IMG/VR virus record: IMGVR_UViG_3300049595_003044
Coordinates: 1 to 33,645 of that record
DNA length: 33,645 nucleotides
Direction: 5' to 3' (one strand)
Source of the DNA: a virus
Positions 1 to 6,486 of this stretch are shown piece by piece. A program made the position numbers and the translations under genes. Under the pieces are notes generated by a model that saw only the letters and a list, made by a program, of their open reading frames with translations, was not told where the DNA came from and did not search any database. Position 1 is the stretch's first letter; each line of letters starts with the position of its first letter.

Positions 1-436
1 TTACGGACAATGGATATTTGATACCTATTGTATTCATATAACAGAACACAGTATCTACTTCTGTATAGTTGGAGAAATTCTTAGTAAATGGTAAACCTCT
101 AATTGCTGATTGTATGAAGTATGCCTTTCCTAAAGTTTTGCAGTTATCATCGTTATCATACAATGATTGCATAAATCTACGTTCTAAATCATTTTCAAAT
201 TCAAAAAAATTTATAAAATCAACATCAACTTCTTTTAATTCTTGAAATGTTTCTATGATAGAACTGTAGTACTTATCGAAAGCACATTCATCTAAATCTC
301 TATCTAGCAATAACTTTTCTATTTGATTATCTACAAATAAAACACAATTGTTGACAAAATCAAATTGTCGGTCAACGAAATTAAGGTGGCTAATATCCTC
401 GTAATCTAAAGAGTTGTATACAGGTATATTTTTCAT
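1..436 (-). CDS. Hypothetical protein, C-terminus beyond the left edge
   Basis: An ATG at 436 opens a leftward frame that stays open for 145 codons to the window edge, so only the N-terminal part is visible. It begins four bases after the stop of the lipoprotein gene and probably belongs to the same transcript. The visible part is acidic, helical-looking and soluble, with clusters of Asp and Glu such as LLLDRDLDE and FFEFENDLERRF. There is no signal peptide, membrane segment or recognisable catalytic motif. I do not recognise the family. The unbroken frame with phage-like composition supports a real gene; its function is unknown. Confidence 0.7.
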   Translation of the reverse strand, partial: MKNIPVYNSLDYEDISHLNFVDRQFDFVNNCVLFVDNQIEKLLLDRDLDECAFDKYYSSIIETFQELKEVDVDFINFFEFENDLERRFMQSLYDNDDNCKTLGKAYFIQSAIRGLPFTKNFSNYTEVDTVFCYMNTIGIKYPLSV

Positions 437-440
437 GAAA

Positions 441-698
441 CTATTTGTTTTTAATTTTAGGAATAGTAAAATTAAAGGTACTGTTGAAATTTCTATACCT
501 AAAATGTATAGAATTATTTACCGAATTACGATTCAATGATGTGTTAACATTAATATTTCCATTCTTTTGGGAAATTCTAAATGAGTTATTATGTGTATAG
601 GTGGAACATGAATATGACATACCTATCAGCACTACTACTATAAAAGTCATAGTTAACTTAGTCAAATAATAACTTGTAATTTTTGCTTTCTTTTTCAT
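441..698 (-). CDS. Small predicted lipoprotein
   Basis: An 85-residue protein. The N-terminus has a basic n-region (MKKKAK), a hydrophobic stretch at about residues 18-27 (TFIVVVLIGM) and a cysteine at residue 31 in the context SYSC, which looks like a signal-peptidase-II lipobox. The mature part is rich in Asn, Ser and Arg and could form short beta segments. The frame can be extended upstream only with a TTG at 710, so the ATG at 698 is preferred; it overlaps the previous gene by 41 bases. Position just after a membrane-anchored glucosaminidase makes an outer-membrane spanin or lysis accessory possible, but that is inference from context. No homologous family is recognised. Confidence 0.6.
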   Translation of the reverse strand: MKKKAKITSYYLTKLTMTFIVVVLIGMSYSCSTYTHNNSFRISQKNGNINVNTSLNRNSVNNSIHFRYRNFNSTFNFTIPKIKNK

Positions 699-849
699 TA
701 GATTCTGCAACTTCTCCCAATAATTCTAAATCGGGATACTTTTGTTTAAGGTTTTTAAAAAGTAACTTAGCTTGTTCGAAATTCTCAGCAAATATATCAG
801 GAGCTAACTCTTGACGTGCTTGTTTGAATCTAGTATTAAACTTTCTCAT
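658..849 (-). CDS. Small charged helical protein of unknown function
   Basis: A 63-residue protein, rich in Lys, Glu and Leu and probably all alpha-helical, with no membrane segment. Its ATG at 849 overlaps the stop of the upstream glucosaminidase gene in an ATGA arrangement, which indicates translational coupling and is the main argument that it is real. The 3' end overlaps the lipoprotein gene. It could be a small lysis-module partner or regulator, but nothing in the sequence shows its job. Confidence 0.55.
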   Translation of the reverse strand: MRKFNTRFKQARQELAPDIFAENFEQAKLLFKNLKQKYPDLELLGEVAESNEKESKNYKLLFD

Positions 850-1580
850 ATGTAAATTTTATGTTTATCTAATAGATATAATTTATATCTTATAATAATA
901 TTTCTGAGAGTATATCGGTAGGCATCTGACGTAGCGTATCCACCCTTTTCTAAAGCATTTAACCAATCTACCCAAGTCCCATCATTAATATACCCTACAT
1001 AATGACTTGGATTATTAGGTGTTCCCACCATAAACAAACTATGATATCTAAATGAATGCCATATACTTTTGAACTTTACATATTTACAATGAGTAATTTT
1101 GCAATCTGAATAAAGCTTAATCCAATTTTTGGAAAATGCTAGATTATGCCAATCATCAATTCTACTTGGTACATTATCTCCAAAATATCTTATTCCAAAT
1201 GGATTTTTATTTTCAATAACTAATTCTGAACCTTCAGGATTCTGTATACTAAAGCCTCCTTCCAATAGAAATTGAGCTAACTTAACAGAGGCAGGAAACC
1301 CATACTTTGTTTGCTCGTTTACAGCTATATAAGCATATTTTTCTATATACATAGCTTGAACAGAATCTACTTGAGAGGCTAATGTCTTAATAACATACAG
1401 GTCATCATCTAAATCTAGGTAATCTCCTACTAATGTAGAATCTAATGAGTTTTCAATACTACGTTGAGAACTCATGTTTAGTCTTTCACTTACTTCGTGT
1501 GTGTACAGCATATGTGTACCAATACCTAATATATAGGTGATTGGCAACAGTATGATATATCCATATATGTGTTTACTCAT
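846..1580 (-). CDS. Membrane-anchored GH73 N-acetylglucosaminidase (endolysin-like)
   Basis: A 244-residue peptidoglycan hydrolase of the FlgJ/LytD type (glycoside hydrolase family 73), expected to cut the glycan strand of murein. Residues about 5-24 form one hydrophobic segment (YIILLPITYILGIG) that looks like an uncleaved signal-anchor or SAR-like export signal. The catalytic domain starts near residue 80. It shows the family hallmark AQFLLEGGF, in which Glu107 is the expected catalytic acid, followed by NPFGIRYFGD, then WHSFRYHS and the C-terminal signature GGYATSDAYRYTL. The frame extends upstream to a TTG at 1607, but that codon lies inside the -7 promoter box, so the ATG at 1580 is chosen. 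A strong Bacteroidetes-type promoter lies directly upstream. The likely role is lysis at the end of infection; entry through the wall is an alternative. Confidence 0.87.
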   Translation of the reverse strand: MSKHIYGYIILLPITYILGIGTHMLYTHEVSERLNMSSQRSIENSLDSTLVGDYLDLDDDLYVIKTLASQVDSVQAMYIEKYAYIAVNEQTKYGFPASVKLAQFLLEGGFSIQNPEGSELVIENKNPFGIRYFGDNVPSRIDDWHNLAFSKNWIKLYSDCKITHCKYVKFKSIWHSFRYHSLFMVGTPNNPSHYVGYINDGTWVDWLNALEKGGYATSDAYRYTLRNIIIRYKLYLLDKHKIYI

Positions 1581-1604
1581 ATGTGCTTTTATTAAATTCT
1601 TATG

Positions 1605-1636
1605 CAAATATATGTACTAATATTTACAGTATCAAG
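1605..1636 (-). promoter_or_regulatory. Predicted Bacteroidetes-type promoter for the lysis gene group
   Basis: Read on the minus strand, CTTG (1636-1633) is followed by a 20-base spacer and then TATATTTG (1612-1605). This fits the established Bacteroidetes primary-sigma consensus of a -33 TTG/TTTG, 19-21 bases, and -7 TAnnTTTG. It lies between the stop of the subtilase gene (1643) and the ATG of the glucosaminidase (1580). It is the best promoter in the window because both boxes and the spacing match. Confidence 0.65.
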
Positions 1637-1642
1637 TATTTT

Positions 1643-2593
1643 TTAATTTTTTTTCATAAAATTTTTCAAAAAACAGAATAAACACTTTTTAGCTTTAGGT
1701 TTTGGAACTTCTACAGCAATTTCCTCTCCTAAAATACTCTTTGTTGGATTGATTATTCCATATCCTGATTTAATATCAAAGTTTGGTCTTTCGATATCTA
1801 TTACAGATTCTATAATGCTGCTATAAGTTACTGCAATTCCTGACTGTTTCATTAAAGCTATGCAACCGCTTACGAATGGTGCAGCCATTGAAGTTCCTGA
1901 GAGTACTGCGTATGACCCGTTGAGGTAGGTACTTAGGATTTCTGCACCGGGTGCGACTATGTCTAATTCCTGACCATATGTCGTGAAATAAGCAACCTTC
2001 ATATTTTCATCCGTAGCTCCTACAGAAATACAAGAATCATATGCAGCAGGAAAATAGTTCTCTTGCAAACCACTGTTTCCACTTGCAACAACTACTATAA
2101 TACCTTGTTGTTGAGCCTTCTTGCAAAGTTTTTCTAAACCGCTAACTTGAGATGGTGTGCCTAATGACATATTGATTATATCCATTTTATCATCTATAGC
2201 TGTTTTTAAAGCATCTATGACACCTTTTATACTTCCACTTGTACCATCTAATGCTTTATATACATGTATCTCTGCATCAGGTGCTATACCTAGTACGCCA
2301 TAGCTGTTTCCTTGTGCTGCTATAATACCTGCCACGTGTGTTCCGTGCCCTGAGGTGTCTTCACAACTGTTAGATTCTGTAAAGTTTTTAGAGCTTGAAA
2401 TTTTCAAATCAGGATGGTTTAAATCGCATCCCGAATCTATGATACCAATCTTCACACCTTTTCCTGTGAATCCTTTTTTATGTAAACTTTCTATATTTAA
2501 CTTTACCAATCCCCATCCTATATTTTGACTAAAAGTCATCATAGGATTTAAATCGTTAACTATATGTGGTGGTACGATTACATTTTTTGTCAT
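1643..2593 (-). CDS. Subtilisin-like serine protease (family S8)
   Basis: A 316-residue subtilase with the complete catalytic set: Asp53 in GIIDSGCDLNHPDL, His83 in SGHGTHVAG, oxyanion Asn173 in ASGNSG and Ser235 in GTSMAAPFVSG. There is no signal peptide and only a short segment before the catalytic domain, as in intracellular subtilisins, so it probably acts in the cell or inside the virion. The C-terminal 20 residues are basic with cysteines (KKCLFCFLKNF). An upstream ATG at 2638 would start inside the U-tract of the preceding terminator, so the ATG at 2593 is chosen. Possible roles are maturation of virion or host proteins, or degradation during takeover. Classical phage prohead proteases belong to other families, so a structural role is not established. 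Confidence 0.93.
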   Translation of the reverse strand: MTKNVIVPPHIVNDLNPMMTFSQNIGWGLVKLNIESLHKKGFTGKGVKIGIIDSGCDLNHPDLKISSSKNFTESNSCEDTSGHGTHVAGIIAAQGNSYGVLGIAPDAEIHVYKALDGTSGSIKGVIDALKTAIDDKMDIINMSLGTPSQVSGLEKLCKKAQQQGIIVVVASGNSGLQENYFPAAYDSCISVGATDENMKVAYFTTYGQELDIVAPGAEILSTYLNGSYAVLSGTSMAAPFVSGCIALMKQSGIAVTYSSIIESVIDIERPNFDIKSGYGIINPTKSILGEEIAVEVPKPKAKKCLFCFLKNFMKKN

Positions 2594-2631
2594 TGTGTAT
2601 TGTTTTTGTCTACCTATAAATATGCTATCTA

Positions 2632-2664
2632 TAAACAAAAAGTGAATCCCACAAGAGATTCACT
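2632..2664 (-). terminator. Rho-independent terminator for leftward transcription
   Basis: On the minus strand an 8-bp perfect stem (AGTGAATC at 2664-2657 with GATTCACT at 2648-2641), loop of 8, is followed at once by TTTTGTTTA. It sits between the CGC-KR small gene and the subtilase. It would end or attenuate the transcript carrying the nuclease and membrane genes. Confidence 0.8.
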
Positions 2665-2688
2665 AAGCAACATCATGTAATGTAGGTA

Positions 2689-2853
2689 CTATTTTTTGTA
2701 GGGAAATGCTTTATTTAAAGCTTCTTTCCTCTTATTGCATCCGCAATCTTCTTTACCCATTACTCTTGCTACATTTTCGGCTACTTTGTCAATACCTGTA
2801 GCTTTTGTAATTTTCGCTACAGTATCTCCTAAACCTTTTGATTTTTCACTCAT
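2689..2853 (-). CDS. Small CxC...KR...LN..FPY-type phage protein
   Basis: A 54-residue protein starting at ATG 2853 and ending in TAG. The N-terminal two thirds look helical (LGDTVAKITKATGIDKVAENVARV). The C-terminus reads CGCNKRKEALNKAFPYKK, with Cys37 and Cys39. From memory of phage proteomes, short proteins ending in a Cys-x-Cys-x-KR...LN..FPY pattern recur in large marine and Bacteroidetes phages, sometimes near structural genes; this was not checked by search. A metal-binding tail is possible, but two cysteines alone are not enough for a zinc site in one chain. It is the last gene before the terminator at 2632-2664. Confidence 0.75.
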   Translation of the reverse strand: MSEKSKGLGDTVAKITKATGIDKVAENVARVMGKEDCGCNKRKEALNKAFPYKK

Positions 2854-2874
2854 GATTCTATAGATTATAATTAA

Positions 2875-3213
2875 TTAAATTTTCCATTTAGATGCATATC
2901 CTAAATCAACTAATTCAGTATTTACCTCTAAACCTGATTTCAATATAACAGTTGCTAAACATCTACCGAAAGAATCAATCTTCTTAGAATGTATATAGAA
3001 TACTCCTTCAGGATTTTCATCTAATATCATATTTTTCAATGCCTCAGTAGATTCCATAGCATGTGCTTTCTCAACTAAATCTTTAGTTTTTAATTCAGGA
3101 GCATCAATATCTTGTAATCTTAATATAGATTTTCTCAAAATATTAAAACCTAAATCTACATTGCATTCAAGAGTATCACCATCGATAATTCTTATTAATT
3201 TGCATTTATACAT
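2875..3213 (-). CDS. Thermonuclease (SNase-fold) nuclease
   Basis: A 112-residue protein with the staphylococcal-nuclease fold signature. It has IIDGDTLECNVDLGF at the start (metal ligands Asp11 and Asp13), then RLQDIDAPE, giving the Arg32 and Glu40 counterparts of nuclease Arg35 and Glu43, and FGRCLATV, giving the Arg84 counterpart of Arg87. All key catalytic residues are present, so it is expected to be an active calcium-dependent nuclease on DNA or RNA. No signal peptide is seen, so the substrate is probably intracellular, such as host DNA. An alternative ATG at 3231 would add six residues; the shorter start places the family motif at the usual distance from the N-terminus. Confidence 0.9.
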   Translation of the reverse strand: MYKCKLIRIIDGDTLECNVDLGFNILRKSILRLQDIDAPELKTKDLVEKAHAMESTEALKNMILDENPEGVFYIHSKKIDSFGRCLATVILKSGLEVNTELVDLGYASKWKI

Positions 3214-3242
3214 ATATAAATAAAAATCCATATAATTTAAGT

Positions 3243-3551
3243 TTATTTTAGTAACCTTTTATTTTCTTTTTCTAAATACTCTAATCTTACTTTGTACTCA
3301 GCTAATTGAGTTTTTAACTCTGTTATCTGTCTTTGTAGTTCCTCCTTCTCCAACTCTTTTTCAGTTAATTTCTTTTCTAAGTTATTAACTCGGTCTCTTA
3401 AGTCTTCTCTAAATAAAACATTTTCTTTCGTATTATGTTCACTTAGCTTATATCTTAACTTCAACTTAGATTCATAAAATTTCCAAGCACCCGCTGAACC
3501 CGCTACAGTAATCAATGTTATAATCACTGTTGATATGTTATCATTAATCAT
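3243..3551 (-). CDS. Single-TM coiled-coil protein, inner-membrane spanin candidate
   Basis: A 102-residue protein with one N-terminal membrane segment (about residues 6-24, ISTVIITLITVAGSAGAW). A basic stretch follows, and then a long heptad-rich helix from about residue 48 to the end (LRDRVNNLEKKL, ELQRQITELKTQLAEYKVRL). This N-in membrane anchor plus periplasmic coiled coil is the architecture of Rz-type inner-membrane spanins. The neighbouring membrane protein gene begins four bases upstream. A lipoprotein that could be the partner lies 2.5 kb further on, not adjacent, so the spanin role is an inference from architecture only. It could also be a general membrane-tethered scaffold. Confidence 0.65.
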   Translation of the reverse strand: MINDNISTVIITLITVAGSAGAWKFYESKLKLRYKLSEHNTKENVLFREDLRDRVNNLEKKLTEKELEKEELQRQITELKTQLAEYKVRLEYLEKENKRLLK

Positions 3552-3554
3552 TCG

Positions 3555-3950
3555 TTATCCTTTTTTTAGTAGTCTCATTAATTTTGAAACTTCCTCCCTG
3601 CTACATCTCCATGTAATCCAAAATAACGCTATCAACTCTGAAAAATAAATGAAATGAAGTTGTGTATTATATATATTTTCTTTTAGAGATATATACAGTA
3701 TAGTTAGTATTACTATAAATGATATGTTAGCACTCCATTTTCTAAGCGATATCATATTAAATAAATTTCCTACTAACAAACCTATAGAAGATATTACACC
3801 TATATAATAATAATAACTATGTATATTGATATTTGGGACACAGAACATAGATTGTGTAGGATAGCATAACTGAGCTAACATTATAAAACAAAGTATGATT
3901 TCTAAGGGCTCACTATCACCATACATTAAAATTTCTTTAAGTTTTATCAT
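3555..3950 (-). CDS. Polytopic membrane protein of unknown function
   Basis: A 131-residue protein with about four hydrophobic segments: residues near 17-32 (EIILCFIMLAQLCY), 47-67 (YIGVISSIGLLVGNLF), 75-90 (ISFIVILTILYI) and 98-113 (IYFSELIALFWITW). The C-terminus is basic and cytoplasm-like. It is followed after four bases by the single-TM coiled-coil gene and preceded by one base from the next gene, so it is in the same operon. Its size and context would suit a holin or antiholin, but four segments is not the usual class I-III pattern and no family is recognised. Confidence 0.65.
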   Translation of the reverse strand: MIKLKEILMYGDSEPLEIILCFIMLAQLCYPTQSMFCVPNINIHSYYYYIGVISSIGLLVGNLFNMISLRKWSANISFIVILTILYISLKENIYNTQLHFIYFSELIALFWITWRCSREEVSKLMRLLKKG

Positions 3951-3951
3951 A

Positions 3952-4815
3952 CTAATCGAATTCTTTAGATATTAATTGTTTATACGCATTCCAAATACTT
4001 CTGCTTCTTTTTAATTTCTTTTTCTTATCAGGGTCTTTTGTTCTTGTAAGAGTTCCATCTAACCTATTAATCATGAATTGTGCTGCTCTAATCTTATGAG
4101 CATTATTATCTAGTTTATTAAGTCTTTTAATGCTGTTGTGAGACTCTGTAGAATCTTTAAAACCTATATCAATACTTTCGCTGTCAGACGGATTATTGTA
4201 TAAATCTATTTGTTTATCAGATAAACCTTGTTTCTTTAATTCAGCCTCATCTTTACCTTTATCTTCATCTGCTTCAGGTACTTCTAAAAATTGAAATACT
4301 CTATCCATATCGAAAGTTTTACCTAAGATGTTTCCCATATCTTTTCTATTGGAGTCAGATAGGTTAATGACTAAGCAAGGGCCGATTAAACCATTATTCT
4401 GTATAATGTCTATTGCTGCTATGGTGACATCTTCTAAATCAAAAGGGAAGTATTTGTTCTTATATTGTATTACATATGCAGGTCTGAGACTTTTACTATT
4501 AGATAATGCATCTACCGCACTTTTTTTAACTATTTTCTTAGGAGGATACAAATTAGATATTCGAATGTGTTTATTTTCTCCCTTGGAAGTAAAGTATGGT
4601 TCTATTTTTTCTCTACGACCTTTTATATTAAACTTGTTTTTTAAATGTATTTTGAGTACTAACCAAGAATCTACATGAATTTGTTTCCATTCATGAGGAA
4701 TAGACTTAAAGCCCTTTGGCATATTGTCCAATCTGATAGTATCAGTTGTTATTTTACTTATATTCTTTTCAAATACATCTTCATCATCTACATCCTCATG
4801 TATCTTATATCTCAT
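3952..4815 (-). CDS. Hypothetical protein, 287 residues
   Basis: A soluble protein beginning at the ATG at 4815 (MRYKIHEDVDDED). The frame could be extended upstream only through a TTG, adding a low-complexity Asn-rich stretch encoded by an ATT/ACT-type repeat, so the ATG is preferred. The first 180 residues look globular, with alternating hydrophobic strands (LRPAYVIQYKNKYFPFDLEDV, VTIAAIDIIQNNGLIG). The rest is charged and probably flexible, ending in a basic helical tail (KDPDKKKKLKRSRS). No family or catalytic motif is recognised. The location near small membrane and nuclease genes gives no clear hint. Confidence 0.7.
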   Translation of the reverse strand: MRYKIHEDVDDEDVFEKNISKITTDTIRLDNMPKGFKSIPHEWKQIHVDSWLVLKIHLKNKFNIKGRREKIEPYFTSKGENKHIRISNLYPPKKIVKKSAVDALSNSKSLRPAYVIQYKNKYFPFDLEDVTIAAIDIIQNNGLIGPCLVINLSDSNRKDMGNILGKTFDMDRVFQFLEVPEADEDKGKDEAELKKQGLSDKQIDLYNNPSDSESIDIGFKDSTESHNSIKRLNKLDNNAHKIRAAQFMINRLDGTLTRTKDPDKKKKLKRSRSIWNAYKQLISKEFD

Positions 4816-4842
4816 ATTATTACTATTATTATTACTATTATA
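4816..4842. repeat. Short ATT/ACT triplet-type low-complexity tract
   Basis: About 27 bases made of ATT and ACT triplets lie directly upstream of the ATG at 4815. It forms the A/T-rich leader of the 287-residue gene and has no stop in one frame, which is why an artificial N-terminal extension can be drawn through it. Confidence 0.6.
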
Positions 4843-4865
4843 AATATAATACAATATGCGATAAA

Positions 4866-5030
4866 CTACTTAGCCTCAATATTTTTATCTTCAGGTATTT
4901 GTCTATCTTGTATCTTAGCTAGTAGTTCTTGTTTACTATCTTCTAAATTTTGGAGAATCATTTTGTGCAACTCCAAATTATATGAAACAATTCCTAATTG
5001 TTTATATAACTCATCTAAATCTTCTTTCAT
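4866..5030 (-). CDS. Small helical protein of unknown function
   Basis: A 54-residue protein (MKEDLDELYKQLGIVSYNLE...) ending in TAG. It is almost certainly one long amphipathic helix or hairpin with heptad-like Leu spacing, possibly a short coiled coil. Its ATG at 5030 overlaps the stop of the degenerate-HNH gene as ATGA, indicating translational coupling and supporting a real gene. Small coiled-coil partners of this kind are common in phages and have no assignable function here. Confidence 0.65.
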   Translation of the reverse strand: MKEDLDELYKQLGIVSYNLELHKMILQNLEDSKQELLAKIQDRQIPEDKNIEAK

Positions 5031-5542
5031 ATATTATCAGGTATTATGACTCGTTTACCAACAACATTATCCACTGTTAAATAATAACAATTGTAACACA
5101 GTAGTTGTAAATTATCTAATTTATGATTTGTTTTATCTCCATCTTTCCAATCCATTAGTAGTGGAATACTATAATCTAAAACTCTTCTCTCACAAAATCC
5201 ACATCTTTCGCACTTTTCCTCTAATAAAGATTCTCTGACTAATCTATCTTTTAATTTCTTATATGGATAATCAGGACAGTATCCTGCAATTACTTCTTTT
5301 AATCTTTTATAGGCAGTAGGTCTCATAGAACCTTTAGAAATACCAACACCCTCTCTATTCATGTGAATTTCAAACAGACTTTTCCCACTAGTACTATCTA
5401 AATAATATGAAGAATACTTTTTATATGTATTATAAGCAACATTCAAAAAAGCAGCTGCTGCTTTATTTGATTTTGTATTAGCCATGGCATACCTAATCAT
5501 TTTTTCGGGTATGTCTATCCTATGTCCAATTTTAGGTTTCAT
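5027..5542 (-). CDS. HTH plus degenerate HNH/zinc-finger DNA-binding protein
   Basis: A 171-residue protein. Residues about 12-45 (MIRYAMANTKSNKAAAAF to NTYKKY) resemble a helix-turn-helix. Residues 111-153 resemble an HNH nuclease zinc domain: CERC (Cys111, Cys114), then PLLMDWKDGDKTNH, NLQLLCYNC (Cys149, Cys152). The four zinc cysteines and the Asn-rich loop are kept. The usual catalytic His (DHINGD context) is Trp132, and the usual His after the last Cys is Tyr153. The domain is therefore probably a DNA-binding zinc finger rather than an active nuclease. A regulator role is plausible. It overlaps both neighbours by a few bases. Confidence 0.72.
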   Translation of the reverse strand: MKPKIGHRIDIPEKMIRYAMANTKSNKAAAAFLNVAYNTYKKYSSYYLDSTSGKSLFEIHMNREGVGISKGSMRPTAYKRLKEVIAGYCPDYPYKKLKDRLVRESLLEEKCERCGFCERRVLDYSIPLLMDWKDGDKTNHKLDNLQLLCYNCYYLTVDNVVGKRVIIPDNI

Positions 5543-5780
5543 ATATTATAATCTTATTTTCAATACTACATTTACTTAATATTTTAGAAATGTATTTTAA
5601 GTCATCCTCACTCTTATTACTATACATTCTTGTCTTACCTCCTATCCTCATAAGTATGTAAATTTGCTCTATTTGAGTTTCAGGTATACTGAAGTTGCTC
5701 ATAATACAGTTAGCAAAATATTCATAAGATTGGGTTTTATCATAATATAATTCTATGCATCCTTTAGCTATTTCATCCAT
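5532..5780 (-). CDS. Hypothetical protein, 82 residues
   Basis: A small soluble alpha/beta-looking protein (MDEIAKGCIELYYD...). It has no membrane segment and no recognised motif. It overlaps the upstream 63-residue gene by 13 bases and the downstream HNH-like gene by 11 bases, as expected for a phage operon of tiny genes. Function unknown; possibly an early host-takeover protein, judging only from size and clustering. Confidence 0.55.
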   Translation of the reverse strand: MDEIAKGCIELYYDKTQSYEYFANCIMSNFSIPETQIEQIYILMRIGGKTRMYSNKSEDDLKYISKILSKCSIENKIIIYET

Positions 5781-5959
5781 ACAAATGTATTATATATAGT
5801 TTCGTATATTTTTAGAGGTATATAATAAATATGATTGTAAATATTAGCATACAAGTGACTACCACTATCAAAATCAACACCATATAATATACAATATGGT
5901 TTTGCTTGTGCAGATACTTTAATATATTTTAATTTCTTAATAATTGTTACTTGACTCAT
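5768..5959 (-). CDS. Hypothetical protein, 63 residues
   Basis: A short Tyr- and Ile-rich protein with beta-strand character (KLKYIKVSAQAKPYCILYGVDF). It has no signal peptide or clear membrane segment. It overlaps both neighbours (23 bases with the 77-residue gene, 13 with the 82-residue gene), and ATG and stop positions fit the operon chain. No family recognised. Confidence 0.5.
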   Translation of the reverse strand: MSQVTIIKKLKYIKVSAQAKPYCILYGVDFDSGSHLYANIYNHIYYIPLKIYETIYNTFVWMK

Positions 5960-6170
5960 ATTGTTTTTGTATAGATAATTTTAAATCATAGATGTCATTG
6001 CACTTTCCGTATTCTTCCAACATTTCTAATATTCTTATTATGTTATCTAAAAATAATATTTTATCGGAATGGTTAAATGTTATCGGCCATTCAATATCTT
6101 TAGAATCTTTACATAGAATATTGTACATATCATCTGAAACTATGTGTCTCAAAACATTAGTCTTGTCCAT
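5937..6170 (-). CDS. Hypothetical protein, 77 residues
   Basis: A small acidic, helical protein (NHSDKILFLDNIIRILEMLEEY). It starts two bases after the stop of the 101-residue gene and overlaps the next gene by 23 bases. No motif, membrane segment or known family is seen. Confidence 0.55.
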   Translation of the reverse strand: MDKTNVLRHIVSDDMYNILCKDSKDIEWPITFNHSDKILFLDNIIRILEMLEEYGKCNDIYDLKLSIQKQYESSNNY

Positions 6171-6172
6171 AT

Positions 6173-6478
6173 TTATATGTTTACTGTTATACCCATCTCA
6201 TTCAATATTCTGTATTTTGCTTCAGATACTAAGATATTCTTTACTAGGGAACTTTCACTTTTTGAATTTTCTAATAGTTCATTGTAATGTTTTTCCATGG
6301 ATTGCAATATAGCATCTCCATCAAAACCTGAATTAGATTCCATCCAATCTATAATTGTAGGTAAATATTCTAATTTTTTAAATTGCACTCCCTCATTTAT
6401 ATTCTTCTCAATGTAGTTACTTGCAATTAAAGAAGCTCTAACTAACTTTTCTAAATTTTTTAAATTTTCAGAATTCAT
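6173..6478 (-). CDS. Hypothetical helical protein, 101 residues
   Basis: A soluble, mainly helical protein (ENLKNLEKLVRASLIASNY, YLPTIIDWMES, SLVKNILVSEAKYRILNEM). It lies eight bases after the holin-candidate gene and two bases before the next tiny gene. No motif is recognised. Confidence 0.6.
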   Translation of the reverse strand: MNSENLKNLEKLVRASLIASNYIEKNINEGVQFKKLEYLPTIIDWMESNSGFDGDAILQSMEKHYNELLENSKSESSLVKNILVSEAKYRILNEMGITVNI

Positions 6479-6486
6479 ATGTTATA

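Noticed and set aside
1581-1607. TTG start extending the glucosaminidase by nine codons
   Set aside because: The TTG is part of the TATATTTG promoter box; a transcript from that promoter would begin after it.
2594-2638. Upstream ATG for the subtilase at 2638
   Set aside because: It would lie in the U-tract of the terminator stem-loop, and the extra 15 residues resemble no subtilase N-terminus.
2689-5030. Stop-codon reassignment as in some large gut phages
   Set aside because: TAG ends real-looking small genes (2689-2853 and 4866-5030), TGA and TAA are used as stops in coupled overlaps, and the large enzymes read through without in-frame stops under the standard code.
4328-5049. Plus-strand open frames at 4328-4678 and 4675-5049
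   Set aside because: They lie antisense to the 287-residue gene and its leader, are rich in Ile, Leu and Ser as expected from reversed AT-rich codons, and have no motif or upstream signal.
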